Made by a program: the position numbers and the translations under genes. Positions 19,692 to 29,091 of a DNA stretch of 64,000 nucleotides are shown one piece after another. Every line of letters starts with the position of its first letter. The first letter of the stretch is position 1. The notes beneath the pieces were generated by a model. That model was not told the DNA's origin, did no database searches, and saw only the letters and a list, made by a program, of their open reading frames with translations. Source of the stretch: VAZQ01 sp963758945 (GTDB taxonomy: Bacteria > Pseudomonadota > Alphaproteobacteria > Rhizobiales > Xanthobacteraceae); contig CAVWXY010000009.1 in NCBI GenBank assembly GCA_963758945.1, positions 124,001-188,000 of the forward strand, in the 5' to 3' direction.

Positions 19692-20675
19692 ATGCGGTAT
19701 ACTTTGATCGAGCGCACGCGCGAAACACCGAGAGCAGCAGTGACCCCCGTCGGCGCGGCCCACCGACCCCTCATCGCCCTGACCGGGGCGACCGGTTTCA
19801 TCGGGCAGCACCTGCTGCGCGAATTGCCCAAGCGCGGGTATCGGCTGCGCGTCCTGCTACGCCGCCCGAGCATCGTGCCGATGGAGTCGGCGAGCGCCGT
19901 CGTCGGCGACCTGGCGCGCCCGCAGAACATGTCGGCGGCGCTCGCCGATGTCGACGCGGTCATCCATTCCGCCGGCCTCGCCCACGCCATGTCCGGCCTG
20001 CCCGAGGACGATTATCGCGTGCTCAACACCGAGGCGACCATCGCGCTGGCGCGGGCGGCGCAGCGCGCGGGCGCCAAGCGCTTCGTCTTTCTGTCTTCCA
20101 TCCGCGCCCAGTCCGGGCCGACGGCCGATCGAGTGCTGACCGAGGATGTCGCAGCGCAGCCCACCGACGCCTATGGCCGCTCCAAGCTCGCGGCCGAGCA
20201 AGGCTTGGCGGACCTCGCCCTCGACTTCGTCGCGCTGCGACTCGTGCTGGTCTATGGGCCAGGCGTGAAGGGCAACATGGCCGAGCTCCTGCGCTTTGCG
20301 CGCGCCCCCTATCCGCTGCCGCTGGGCTCCCTGCGCGGCCGCCGCTCGCTGCTCTCGCTCGACAACCTGGTGGCGGCCGTCGATACCGTGCTGGCGGCGC
20401 CCGGGTCGCTGCGACGGCCCCTCATCGTCGCGGACCCGGGGGCGCTGACGATCCCCGAAATGATCGCGGCGGTGCGCCGCGGCCTCGGCCGCGGCGCGGG
20501 CCTCGTCCCGGTGCCGCCCGCGCTGCTCGAGACCGCGCTGCGCGCCGTCGGCCGCGCCGAGGTCTACCAGCGGCTCGCGGGCTCCCTGGTGGCGGACCCC
20601 GCCGCGCTCCGGCGGCTCGGCTGGACGCCGCCGGCCGCGACGGCAGACGCCTTGGCGGCACTGGCGCGGCGCTGA
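19692..20675 (+). CDS. NAD-dependent epimerase/dehydratase family protein
   Basis: An extended short-chain dehydrogenase of about 311-327 residues. The Rossmann motif TGATGFIG follows the start closely and the catalytic pair is YGRSK (Tyr-xxx-Lys); HSAGLAHAM resembles UDP-sugar epimerases such as the UDP-galactose/GlcNAc 4-epimerase group in glycan gene sets. Its substrate is not known. Two starts are possible: ATG at 19692, and GTG at 19740, which gives a more usual N-terminus; a TATACT box at 19698-19703 would favour the GTG. It is divergent from the DUF4396 gene and ends at a perfect hairpin. Confidence 0.87.
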   Translation: MRYTLIERTRETPRAAVTPVGAAHRPLIALTGATGFIGQHLLRELPKRGYRLRVLLRRPSIVPMESASAVVGDLARPQNMSAALADVDAVIHSAGLAHAMSGLPEDDYRVLNTEATIALARAAQRAGAKRFVFLSSIRAQSGPTADRVLTEDVAAQPTDAYGRSKLAAEQGLADLALDFVALRLVLVYGPGVKGNMAELLRFARAPYPLPLGSLRGRRSLLSLDNLVAAVDTVLAAPGSLRRPLIVADPGALTIPEMIAAVRRGLGRGAGLVPVPPALLETALRAVGRAEVYQRLAGSLVADPAALRRLGWTPPAATADALAALARR

Positions 20676-20734
20676 ACTATCCGCCCGGTCCAGCCCGAGG
20701 AGTCAGGTCGGGGGAAGGAGGCGAGGAACCACAA

Positions 20735-20770
20735 ATGCCCATGCCCGGCGGCGGGGCCGGGCATGGGCAT
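20735..20770. terminator. Perfect 15-bp hairpin between convergent genes
   Basis: ATGCCCATGCCCGGC (20735-20749) is exactly complementary to GCCGGGCATGGGCAT (20756-20770), with a six-base loop. It lies between the epimerase stop (20675) and the L,D-transpeptidase stop (20790), so it most probably ends transcription from both sides. No T-tract flanks it. Confidence 0.75.
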
Positions 20771-20789
20771 CGTTGGCAGGCCGCGCGGG

Positions 20790-22160
20790 TCAGCGCGTGA
20801 GCACGATGAAGTCCGTGCCGTCGCCGGTCTCCGAGCCTAGTCCCTTGTCCGAGATGATCAGCGAGGCGCCGGGCGACATCAGGTCGGTGATCCGATCAAG
20901 CGCGTCCTGCGGGATGTTGACGCGCTCGAGCGCTTCGGTCGCGTTCGAAGCCGGCATCGCCACGACAGGGGGCTCCGCCTTTTTGCCCTTTGCCGACTTC
21001 CTGGCCGGCGCCGATCCGCCACCCGGCATCGACATCACGTTCCAGCGCAGCGTCGTACTGTCTTCCTTGACTGCCAGAGCGGTGAAGACGTGGGTGCCTA
21101 GCGGCTGGTCGGGTTGGGCGAACGTCACCGGCACGTCGAATACCGGCTCGAAGCCCTTGCGCACGAACAGCTTGCCTTCCCTGCGGCTGATGAAGAGCGA
21201 GATCGGACCAGGCTTGAGCGGCCGCACCACCACAGCGTCCGTGGTCGCGAGCGGGCTGGCGGAGTCCGGCGTGACGGTGTCGGGTGTGGCCGTGTCGAAC
21301 GCCTCATGGGCGGTCCGCACGACCTCGGAGGTGGTGACGGGAGTCTCGCGCGGCGCCCCGACCGCATAGGCCATGGCGTCGAGCGCGGGGTTGCCGGGCT
21401 TAAGGGCGTCGGACGCGGTCCTCTCATTGGCGGCAAGCTTGGCGCTGTCGGGCGTGGCGTTGCTCGCGGTCCCCGGCTGCAGGGACGTGGCGGCCGACTG
21501 GGCCTGCGGCGGCGCCGGCTCGCGCTTTAGCGCGAACAGCCGCTCATGCTCGATCGGAACCGGGGTGACATCGCCGCGGGTGACGATGACGCGGACGCCG
21601 AGCTTAGTGATGCCCCACATCTGGCGTGCGAACGCCTCCGGCAACCGGATGCAGCCGTGCGACGCCGGATAGTTCGGAACGATGCCCTGATGCATGGCCA
21701 CGCCCGACCACGTGATCCGCTGCATGTAGTACATCGGCGCGTTGTAGTAGATGTTGGAGTGGTGCCAGCGATCCTTCTGGATGACGCTGAATACGCCGGT
21801 CGGCGTGGGATGGCCCGGTACGCCGGTCGAAACGCGCGAATGCGCGATGGGATGGCCGTCCGAGTAGAGCGTGAGCTGCTGCTTGTCGAGCGAGATGACG
21901 ACGCTGAGCACGCCCTTGGCCTTGGCGGCGACGTCCTCGGTGCCGGCTTTCGCTTTGGCCGGAGTCTTGCCCCGCGTGGCTACCGCCTGCTTCGCCGATC
22001 GCCCGGCCGCCGGCTGCGCTGGTGACTGGTCGAACGGAAGCGCATCGGCCGAGGTGGCGAGCCCGGCGAGCAACGCGGTGCTCGCGGTCATCGCCAAAAG
22101 CATTTCCCGGTGATGGGAATAGATGGAATGGCCCGTATTGGGCCGCTGAGACTTCTGCAC
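20790..22160 (-). CDS. L,D-transpeptidase family protein (YkuD domain)
   Basis: A secreted cell-wall enzyme of 456 residues. The YkuD domain spans residues about 83-195, with the catalytic signature SHGCIRL (H168, C170) and the upstream H157 in MHQG. Such enzymes make 3-3 cross-links in peptidoglycan or attach proteins to it. An N-terminal hydrophobic stretch (MLLAMTASTALLAGLATSADA) is the export signal. The C-terminal 250 residues are Ala/Thr/Pro-rich with no recognised domain. The start is GTG at 22160 with AAGGGGGG six bases before it. Confidence 0.9.
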   Translation of the reverse strand: MQKSQRPNTGHSIYSHHREMLLAMTASTALLAGLATSADALPFDQSPAQPAAGRSAKQAVATRGKTPAKAKAGTEDVAAKAKGVLSVVISLDKQQLTLYSDGHPIAHSRVSTGVPGHPTPTGVFSVIQKDRWHHSNIYYNAPMYYMQRITWSGVAMHQGIVPNYPASHGCIRLPEAFARQMWGITKLGVRVIVTRGDVTPVPIEHERLFALKREPAPPQAQSAATSLQPGTASNATPDSAKLAANERTASDALKPGNPALDAMAYAVGAPRETPVTTSEVVRTAHEAFDTATPDTVTPDSASPLATTDAVVVRPLKPGPISLFISRREGKLFVRKGFEPVFDVPVTFAQPDQPLGTHVFTALAVKEDSTTLRWNVMSMPGGGSAPARKSAKGKKAEPPVVAMPASNATEALERVNIPQDALDRITDLMSPGASLIISDKGLGSETGDGTDFIVLTR

Positions 22161-22729
22161 GAAGGCCCCCCTTGGTGCCGTTGTGAGGCAGACCTCCCGA
22201 CGAGGTCCGAACCGAACTCAGACGATTAGTCGCGTCCGGAGGGCAAAAGGTTCGACCGCGGGAATTCGAAAATTTGCATAAATTCAAGCGCGTGCCGGCG
22301 GAAGCGAGGGGCGGATGTCAGCCCCCGCACCGGGTACCACCGCGCGCTCCTGATCCCTGAGAGGCGCGTGGGTGGGCGGGCGCCGTCGCGCCGGAACCTC
22401 CGATGCCCGGCCTCGACACGAGGAGCATCGACCCACCGACCATCGCAACGTCGTCCGCGAGCAGAGTGCGGCGCGCGAAAATGCGAGGGATCGATCCGCT
22501 ACGAGCCGACGTGACGAGCCGACGCCACGGGCCGACGCCACGAGCTCGTGTCGAACATGCCCCTCACCGGGGGGACCGGCGGTGTTCATCAGGGGCCCGG
22601 ATAACGTTTCGGCTCGATAGCGGACTTGAAGCGTGGCCGGTGTCGCAGGCATCCATGATTGTCAGCCCACCCAGCGCTACGTAGAGTTCGGGCGTTGACC
22701 CGATCTCAGCAGGACGAAGGGGGTTCGTC
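22161..22729. other. 569-base region without a convincing gene
   Basis: The right part of the leader of the L,D-transpeptidase gene (22161-22300) is locally AT-rich around 22262-22285 and probably holds its promoter. The remainder contains only the 13-base tandem repeat and the leader of the small basic protein gene. Open frames here (for example 22284-22652, minus) have arginine/alanine-rich translations without hydrophobic or domain structure and are judged chance frames. Confidence 0.6.
22501..22544. repeat. Three and a half copies of a 13-base imperfect tandem repeat
   Basis: Units ACGAGCCGACGTG, ACGAGCCGACGCC and ACGGGCCGACGCC follow each other directly at 22501-22539, and a partial unit ACGAG follows. 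The copies differ at one or two bases. The repeat is intergenic. No function is evident. Confidence 0.75.
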
Positions 22730-22879
22730 ATGGCGAAACGGACGACGCATCGCAGCTCGAAGGGCACCAAGCTCTATGCCGTGCGCGACAAGAAGGGCCG
22801 CTTCAAGGACATTCAGACTTACAAGCGCGCGCACGGACAGGACATCAAGCGCAAGAGCAAGGCAGAGCTCGAGAAATAG
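22730..22879 (+). CDS. Small basic conserved protein (49 residues)
   Basis: A 49-residue lysine/arginine-rich protein beginning MAKRTTHRSSKGTKLYAVRD and ending with a Lys/Glu tail. The ribosome binding site GAAGGGGG lies about eight bases before the ATG. The composition and the KLYAVRDKKGRF segment suggest a nucleic-acid or ribosome contact, but this is inference; I recognise the pattern as a small hypothetical protein seen in Hyphomicrobiales genomes. The convergent ThDP enzyme gene ends 30 bases further on. Confidence 0.75.
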   Translation: MAKRTTHRSSKGTKLYAVRDKKGRFKDIQTYKRAHGQDIKRKSKAELEK

Positions 22880-22909
22880 AGCCGAGCCACGTCAGCAATG
22901 CCGCAGTAG

Positions 22910-24574
22910 TCACATCGGCTTGAAGGCGCGGTCGAGCTCGACGTCGATCAGCAGCGCACCGCCGCCCTGCACTCCCTGGGCAACGAGATCGGTCGCCTCG
23001 TGCACGCTCTTTGCCCGCTCGGCCCGGACGCCGAGCGAACGCGCAAGGCCGACGAAATCAATCTTCGGATCGAGCAGCTCCATGCCGACATAGCTGTCGG
23101 CCTGCTCGGCGAGCCCGCGCATGGCGTGCAGGCGCTGCTTGAGAATGCGATACGAGGCGTTGTTGAGGATCACGAACACGGCGTCGATGCGGTAACGCGC
23201 GGCGGTCCACAGCCCCTGGCAGGTGTACATCGCGCTACCGTCACCGATAAGACCGACGACCGGCCGATCCGGCAAGGCGAGCTTCACGCCGATCGTCGCC
23301 GGCAGCCCCCAGCCGATGCCGCCGCCGCGCAGGCCGAAATAGCTCTGCGGGTCGTCGCTACGAATGAGCTGCCGGATGCCGGACGCCGAGGAGAGCGCCT
23401 CCTCGATCACGACGGCATCCTTGGGCAACATCTCGCCGATGGCGTGCAGGAGCGCGAGCGGCTGCACCGGCACGGCCTGCGCGAGCGCGCGGGCCTTCGC
23501 CTTGAGCGCCTCGCGCTCGCCGGCGATGGCACTGGTCGCGTGCGCGAGTTGCTCGCGCGCCGCGCCGCGCGCGCCGCTCGGCATGCGTTCGCGCACAGCG
23601 GCGGTGATGTCCGGCAGCGTCCCCTTGGGATCGCCGAGAATGGCGACGGCGGGGGGATAGTTCTTGCCGAGCTCCCATGGGTCGACGTCGAGATGAACGA
23701 GCTTGATGTCGGGAGGCATCGGGTCGACGTCGGACGGCAGCGACAGCGTGAACAGGTCGCCGCCGACCGAGAACAGCACGTCGTACTGCTCGAGCACCTT
23801 GCGCACGTCGGGCGCGAGGCGGACCATCGAGCCGCGAAACAGCGGGTGCGAGGCGGGAAACGAGGCCGTGCTCGGCACGAACTCGGTATAGACGGGAGCG
23901 CCCAGGAGCTCGGCGAGCTCGGCGAGCTCGGCATGCGCGCGGCTCTGCGCCACGGCGTCGCCGGCCATGATCACGGGACGCTTGGCGTCCGCGAGCAAAG
24001 CCGCTGCCGCCTCCACCGCCGCACGGTCGCCGCGCAGGCGCGGCGCCACGCGCGTGGGCGCGAGCAGGTCGATGTCGCCATCGGCGCGCAGGATGTCGCC
24101 GGGCAGCGAGAGGAATACCGGCCCGGTCGGCGGCGCCAGCGCGGTCTTGGCGGCGCGGTGCACGAGCCGCGGCAGGTCGGCCAGCCGGTGTACCTCCGAC
24201 GACCATTTCACCAGCGGACGCGCGATGGTCGGCAGGTCCGCCCACAGAATGGGCTCGGTCGCGTTGAAGCTCTGCTCATGCTGGCCGGCGGTGACGAGGA
24301 TGGGCGAGCCCGCCTTCTGCGCGTCGTAGAGCATGCCCATGGCGTTGCCCAGGCCGGGTGTGACGTGGAGATTGACGACGGCAAGCTTGCCCGACGCCTG
24401 GGCGTAGCCGTCGGCCATCGCCATGACGGCGGCCTCCTGCAGGCCGAGCAGGTAGCGCAGCTCGTTCTCGGTCGCGAACGCATCCATCAGCGGCAATTCG
24501 GTGGTGCCGGGATTGCCGAACATGATCTCAACGCCTTCCTGCTTGAGCAGGTCGAGGAAGGCACGCTTTCCGGA
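22910..24574 (-). CDS. Thiamine-diphosphate enzyme, benzoylformate-decarboxylase-like
   Basis: A ThDP-dependent enzyme of about 554 residues with three domains: pyrimidine-binding (start to about 165), central, and cofactor-binding with GDGSAMYT...NN near residue 425. Closest in pattern to benzoylformate decarboxylase, as in FGNPGTTELPL, LQEA with E48 and H71 in NLHVTPG. The serine used by Pseudomonas benzoylformate decarboxylase (S26) is T25 here, and its second catalytic histidine (H281) has no counterpart, so the substrate may differ. The ATG at 24574 fits the family; one at 24625 adds 17 residues. It follows the alpha/beta hydrolase gene closely and is probably co-transcribed. Confidence 0.87.
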   Translation of the reverse strand, partial: SGKRAFLDLLKQEGVEIMFGNPGTTELPLMDAFATENELRYLLGLQEAAVMAMADGYAQASGKLAVVNLHVTPGLGNAMGMLYDAQKAGSPILVTAGQHEQSFNATEPILWADLPTIARPLVKWSSEVHRLADLPRLVHRAAKTALAPPTGPVFLSLPGDILRADGDIDLLAPTRVAPRLRGDRAAVEAAAALLADAKRPVIMAGDAVAQSRAHAELAELAELLGAPVYTEFVPSTASFPASHPLFRGSMVRLAPDVRKVLEQYDVLFSVGGDLFTLSLPSDVDPMPPDIKLVHLDVDPWELGKNYPPAVAILGDPKGTLPDITAAVRERMPSGARGAAREQLAHATSAIAGEREALKAKARALAQAVPVQPLALLHAIGEMLPKDAVVIEEALSSASGIRQLIRSDDPQSYFGLRGGGIGWGLPATIGVKLALPDRPVVGLIGDGSAMYTCQGLWTAARYRIDAVFVILNNASYRILKQRLHAMRGLAEQADSYVGMELLDPKIDFVGLARSLGVRAERAKSVHEATDLVAQGVQGGGALLIDVELDRAFKPM

Positions 24575-24655
24575 CATGACGGGCAAGAACTCCTCCCAAT
24601 GCTGGGGTGGGAAACGGAAGGACATCGCGCCGCGGCGACGGGCGTCGACGAGGGC

Positions 24656-26707
24656 TCAGCGGTCGAACAAGTAGCGGCAACTTCGATCGGCGGGATCATG
24701 GGCCATGATGCGATCGTAGAGGCCGCCCGCCTCGGTCACTAGCGCATCGACGTCCTCCGGCAGCAGAAAACCCTTGCCGACCACGCCCGCGGCGGCCGAT
24801 CGCACCATCTGCTCGTAGGCGCCACGGTCGGCGTAACGCGCGGCGAGCGAGGGGCGCGGATCGCCCGCGGATCGCCGCTCCGCCTCCGTGCGCGCAAACG
24901 GCAGGAACGAGCCATCCCAGCGGCCGGTGGCCCAGGGGAAGCCGACGGCCTCGCTGCGCACGTTGAAGCCGGTTCGGGTGCCGAGCGGCACCAGCAGCTC
25001 CGGCAACAGGATGCCGCCGTGGTCGTTGCCGTCGGCGTCCGGTTTCGGCACCAGGGTCGCGAACGGCTTGCCGATGACCGGCGGCACTTCGTCCGCAATG
25101 CGCTCGGCTTGGAAGCGGGGGCCGAGGTCGAGGCGCGGCGGCCTCAGATTGCTTTCCGGCAACCGGAAACCGGGAATCCGCGGGAAAGTCTCGCGGTAGG
25201 TATCGACCGTGACCAGCGTGCCATCCGCGATACGCGGATACGTGCTCGGCGGCGGCTCCGCGCCGTCCCGGACCCAGCGATCGAGCGCGCCGAGCAACGC
25301 GCGCATGACGCGATAGTGGTTGAGGGTGTTGACGCAGTGGGCGAACATGCCGCGCTCGCGCAGGACACCGACATAATGCTGCGCGCCCGCGATATGGTAG
25401 ATGCGCGCCTCCGGCGCCGGCGGCAGGTCGCGCGCGCCCGCCGGCTCCGTCGTCACCAGCGACGCAGCGCGATTCCAGTATTCGGACGAGTTGTTGACGT
25501 AGAACAGCTTCGGCACCGCGCCCAGCGCTCGCGCGCGATCGAGGACCGAGGCCTCCGCGCCGCTTGCCGGATCGCGCGCCGGCATGGTCGCGAACGGAAA
25601 AAAGTCGGTGGGATAGATGTGATCCTCGAGCATGCTGAAATGCCGCGTCGGCATGGCGAAGCGATAGTCGAACCCGCCCTTGCCGCCGCCGGCGATGTGG
25701 ATGAAGGCGCCGTCGAACACCGCTTTGCCGTCCTCGTCCACGTGCAGGCCCCGCAGCAGCATGGTTTGGATCAATCGGCCGGATTGCGAAATGCCGAAGA
25801 TCAGGCGGCGCTGCGGCGCGGGCGCGCCCGCCAGGGGATTGTCGCGCAGGTAGGCGAGGAGATCGCGGATGCCCGCCATGCCGGCGGCGAGGACGGTCGG
25901 ATCGCGGGCATTATAGAGAAGTTGATAGATGCGCCCGGGCTTGAAACCGCCCGCGAGGGTGATCTCGGTGGGGGCCGCGCCGTTCGGCGCGGCGATGAAC
26001 GACCAGGCGTCACGCGGAATTAACCGGCGTTCGCCGTCCGGCCGGTCACGCTCGCTGAGCACCGCGTCGGGCGCATCTTCTTGCGCCGGCGGATAGGCGG
26101 TGCCGAGGAGGCCGGTGAAGCGGGCGACGGCACGCGGGGCGTTCACGATCAATTCGTAGGCGACCTTGCCGGTAATCGGCACGCCGTCCTCGCTCGCGAC
26201 CGGAGCGCGCAGCACCAGCCGATTGTCGCCCGGCGCGGCCGCGACGTCGCTCGCCCACGCCGACCACACCAGGGTGAAGCCCTGGCGGAACAAGAAGCCG
26301 TTGCCGGCATGCGCGGCCGTGGACGGATCGTTGCTGGAAGAGGCTTCGTCGATCTGACGCAGGATGCCGATGTTTCCGCGATTGTTGACCTCGTAGAGCA
26401 GCGTGCCGTTGCGGCGAGCGCTGGCCACCGGACGCAACACCAGAAAATCGCCGCTGAACTCGACCAGCCCATGCGCATTGCGCGGCGCCAGCGCGAGATC
26501 GGCGATCGGCTGGTTGGCGGCAGCAGCCGGATCGAGCGCGAAGACAGCGCGGCCGCGCAGCTTTTCATAGGCGCCGGCGTGGCCGAATTCGGCGCCGACG
26601 GCAAACGGCTCGCGGCTCGAGATCTCGACGCTTTCCACCCGCGCGGCGGCCGGTGCGACGAAGCACGCCGCGGTCAGGAACAGTGCGGCGACGACACGGC
26701 GGCGCAT
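24656..26707 (-). CDS. Exported alpha/beta hydrolase domain protein
   Basis: A 683-residue protein with a signal peptide (hydrophobic residues 5-22, cleavage near AARVESV). I assign it to the alpha/beta hydrolase domain family Pfam Abhydrolase_10 from overall pattern; FGISQSGRLIQTMLL is the nucleophile elbow with Ser in GISQSG. A late His and an acid are expected in the C-terminal half but were not fixed. Substrate unknown; esters or lactones are possible. It precedes the ThDP enzyme gene on the same strand, and the two may form one catabolic unit. Confidence 0.8.
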   Translation of the reverse strand: MRRRVVAALFLTAACFVAPAAARVESVEISSREPFAVGAEFGHAGAYEKLRGRAVFALDPAAAANQPIADLALAPRNAHGLVEFSGDFLVLRPVASARRNGTLLYEVNNRGNIGILRQIDEASSSNDPSTAAHAGNGFLFRQGFTLVWSAWASDVAAAPGDNRLVLRAPVASEDGVPITGKVAYELIVNAPRAVARFTGLLGTAYPPAQEDAPDAVLSERDRPDGERRLIPRDAWSFIAAPNGAAPTEITLAGGFKPGRIYQLLYNARDPTVLAAGMAGIRDLLAYLRDNPLAGAPAPQRRLIFGISQSGRLIQTMLLRGLHVDEDGKAVFDGAFIHIAGGGKGGFDYRFAMPTRHFSMLEDHIYPTDFFPFATMPARDPASGAEASVLDRARALGAVPKLFYVNNSSEYWNRAASLVTTEPAGARDLPPAPEARIYHIAGAQHYVGVLRERGMFAHCVNTLNHYRVMRALLGALDRWVRDGAEPPPSTYPRIADGTLVTVDTYRETFPRIPGFRLPESNLRPPRLDLGPRFQAERIADEVPPVIGKPFATLVPKPDADGNDHGGILLPELLVPLGTRTGFNVRSEAVGFPWATGRWDGSFLPFARTEAERRSAGDPRPSLAARYADRGAYEQMVRSAAAGVVGKGFLLPEDVDALVTEAGGLYDRIMAHDPADRSCRYLFDR

Positions 26708-26901
26708 GGCCCGATCTCCCGTCGAGGCGCTGGGATGATTTCATCGCAACGCACCGACTAATCATAGATTGGCTGCGTTCCGGATGCGATAGCTGGGCTG
26801 CTCTGCTCTACATAGCTAGGGGGAGGACGCGGAACCGCCGGGGCCGCAGCGGGGCGTTCCTTTGTCTCTCCATCGGAGAGCACGCCGGCGGCGCGCGCGC
26901 C

Positions 26902-27466
26902 TCATTGCGGAGATCGCGGGTGGCGTCGTCTCCATTCCTCGGGCGGCAAGAAGGCTCCCGCCCAGATGCCGCGCTTGGCGGCTTGCGCTTCGTCCTGCTC
27001 CAAGCGGTAATTCCTGGCACCGCCATACGCCAGCGCCCAACCCTGCCGCGCGACCCAAGCGTTGACATCGGAACCGTCGCGACCGAAGCAAGTTGCGAGG
27101 ATGCGGTTGTAGCGGTCGAAGCCGCTCGGCTCGCACGTCACGTCGCGGGTGCCGATGTGGCGTCTGAGCTCCTGTGCAGCCGCCTTTCCGCACGGCCATA
27201 TCTGCCCCCCGGCATCGACGCAGGTTTGGTCCGAACTCGGGGGCGTCGATTCCCTGCAAGCGAATCCGCGCTCCGGCTATTTCGATGCTGTCGCCGTCGA
27301 GCACGCGCGCGCGACCGATCAGTGGCGATGGCGGCTTGGAGATCCAGGACTGGTAAGCATGGAAACCGATCAATCCGAGCAACAACACGACTGCGATGAG
27401 CGGCCGGGTGTTGCCACGGCGTCTTCCGTATCCTCTCGCGCCTGGTCGGTTCGGCCACGAAGCCAT
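26902..27466 (-). CDS. Thermonuclease (SNase-like) family protein, frameshifted in this sequence
   Basis: A small secreted or membrane-anchored nuclease of about 187 residues. One hydrophobic segment (about 23-42) is followed by the SNase-fold start (RVLDGDSIEIAGARIRLQGIDAPE). After IDAPE the frame breaks: the plus strand reads CCGAACTCGG at 27231-27240 where one A fewer restores the usual ESDQTC sequence, and the other frame continues with ELRRHIGTRDV, RYNRILATCF and a normal C-terminus to 26902. The catalytic Arg/Glu part is therefore split between two frames. A read error is likely; it could also be a decaying gene. Confidence 0.82.
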
Positions 27467-27679
27467 CGATCGCGCCGCAGGTTCACTCTACACGCACCGT
27501 CGAATCAACTCGTCGATTGTATGCGAGCTTGCGGACGTCATGGTCCGGTATTGCTCGATCGCCCGCTGCACCGAGGCGCCAAAAGGATGGAAGCGGCGGC
27601 AGGATCCCAAGAACCCGCCACAATATTTCGCCCAATTCTCGGTTGAAACTCGCCTGCGAGCCATCCCTGGGGCGGGATC

Positions 27680-29068
27680 ATGCACGCGATCGGCAGGTGG
27701 GCGGGGTCTCTGGCGGTCGCTGCATTGGCTTCGGCCAGTTCGACCGGGTTTTCATCGCTTGCCTGGGCGCAGGCGCAGCGCTCGGACGAGAAGGCCGAGC
27801 CCGGTCAGACCACCCTGACCGGCGATTGGGGTGGGCTTCGGCCCTATCTCGAGCGCAAGGGCGTCGTCTTCACCCTCAATTACACCAACGACTTCCTGTC
27901 GAATCTCCGTGGCGGAATCGGCCCCGGCTCCGTCGGGATCGGGGTCTTTCAGCCGCAGCTGGACATCGACTTGCAAACGCTCCTGGGTTGGGAGGGAGGC
28001 CACTTCCACACCCATGGCCTCGTCACCCACGGACCGTTCTTCAGCCAGACCTATCTCGGCAATATCCTGGCGGTCTCCAACCTCGAAGCCGGACCGGTCG
28101 CGCGGCTCTATTCGCTCTGGTACGAGCAGAGCGCGTTCAACGACCGCCTATCCGTGCGCTTCGGCCTGATGTCGGCGGACAGCCAGTTCCTGCAGAGCAA
28201 GACCGCCGCCAACTTCATCAACAACGGCATCAGCTGGCCAACATTTCTCGCCGCCAATCTGCCCGCCGGCGGGCCGGCCTATCCGCTGCCGGGTCCTGGC
28301 ATTCGCGTGCGCATCAAGCCCACCGACGAGGTGGCGTTTCAGGCGGCGGTGTTCAGCGGCGATCCCAGCGGCGGCGACGGTTCCAACCAAGACCTGCCGC
28401 TCCCCACCGGCACCGTCTTCAGCTTCCGCGGCGGCGCCTTCTTCATCGCCGAAGCGAGCTACCTGCCCAACCAGGGCAAGGACGCGACGGGGCTTCCCGG
28501 GGCCTACCGGATCGGTGGCTGGTGGCACACCAGCCCGCGCTTCGGCGATCAGCGCTATGACAACAACGGCGTCTCGCTCGCGAGCCCGATGTCCACCGGC
28601 ATTCCGCTCCAGCACACCGGCGACCAAGGCGTCTACGGCGTGATCGATCAGATGCTCTACCGCGTTCCCGGCACCGACGATCAGGGCCTATCCGGGTTTT
28701 TGCGCGCCGGCGGCGTGCCGAACGACCGCAACCTGATCAGCTTTTATGCCGATGGCGGGCTCATCTACAAAGGCCTCGTGCCGCGCCGGCCGGACGACAA
28801 GGTGGGGATCGCAGCCGCCTATGCGCGCGTGGGCAATAACGCGCGCGGGCTCGACATGGACATCGGCTTCTTCGGAAACTTCTTCTATCCGGTGCGGAGC
28901 GGCGAAACCATGATCGAGATGATCTACCAGGCTCAGGTGGCGCCCTGGTGGATGCTTCAACCGGAAATGCAATATATCATCCGTCCGGGCGGCGGCGTTC
29001 TCAACAGCGACGGCAGCATCCGACCGAACGCGTGGGTGATCGGACTTCGCTCGTCGCTCAATTTCTAA
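27680..29068 (+). CDS. OprB-family carbohydrate-selective porin
   Basis: An outer-membrane beta-barrel protein of 462 residues. The signal peptide ends near SLAWAQA (about residue 31). The mature part shows LTGDWGGLRPYLERKGV, a hallmark of OprB porins, alternating hydrophobic beta strands and a C-terminal phenylalanine (SSLNF), the usual assembly signal. It is the first gene of a rightward set porin, TctC-like binding protein, dioxygenase, so it may admit the compound that this set uses. The substrate cannot be read from the sequence. Confidence 0.88.
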   Translation: MHAIGRWAGSLAVAALASASSTGFSSLAWAQAQRSDEKAEPGQTTLTGDWGGLRPYLERKGVVFTLNYTNDFLSNLRGGIGPGSVGIGVFQPQLDIDLQTLLGWEGGHFHTHGLVTHGPFFSQTYLGNILAVSNLEAGPVARLYSLWYEQSAFNDRLSVRFGLMSADSQFLQSKTAANFINNGISWPTFLAANLPAGGPAYPLPGPGIRVRIKPTDEVAFQAAVFSGDPSGGDGSNQDLPLPTGTVFSFRGGAFFIAEASYLPNQGKDATGLPGAYRIGGWWHTSPRFGDQRYDNNGVSLASPMSTGIPLQHTGDQGVYGVIDQMLYRVPGTDDQGLSGFLRAGGVPNDRNLISFYADGGLIYKGLVPRRPDDKVGIAAAYARVGNNARGLDMDIGFFGNFFYPVRSGETMIEMIYQAQVAPWWMLQPEMQYIIRPGGGVLNSDGSIRPNAWVIGLRSSLNF

Positions 29069-29091
29069 GCCCGCTCGACACGAGGGAGCGC

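Noticed and set aside
22284..22652. Open frame of 122 residues on the minus strand
   Set aside because: Low-complexity Arg/Ala/Ser-rich translation, no ribosome binding site, covers the tandem repeat; judged chance.
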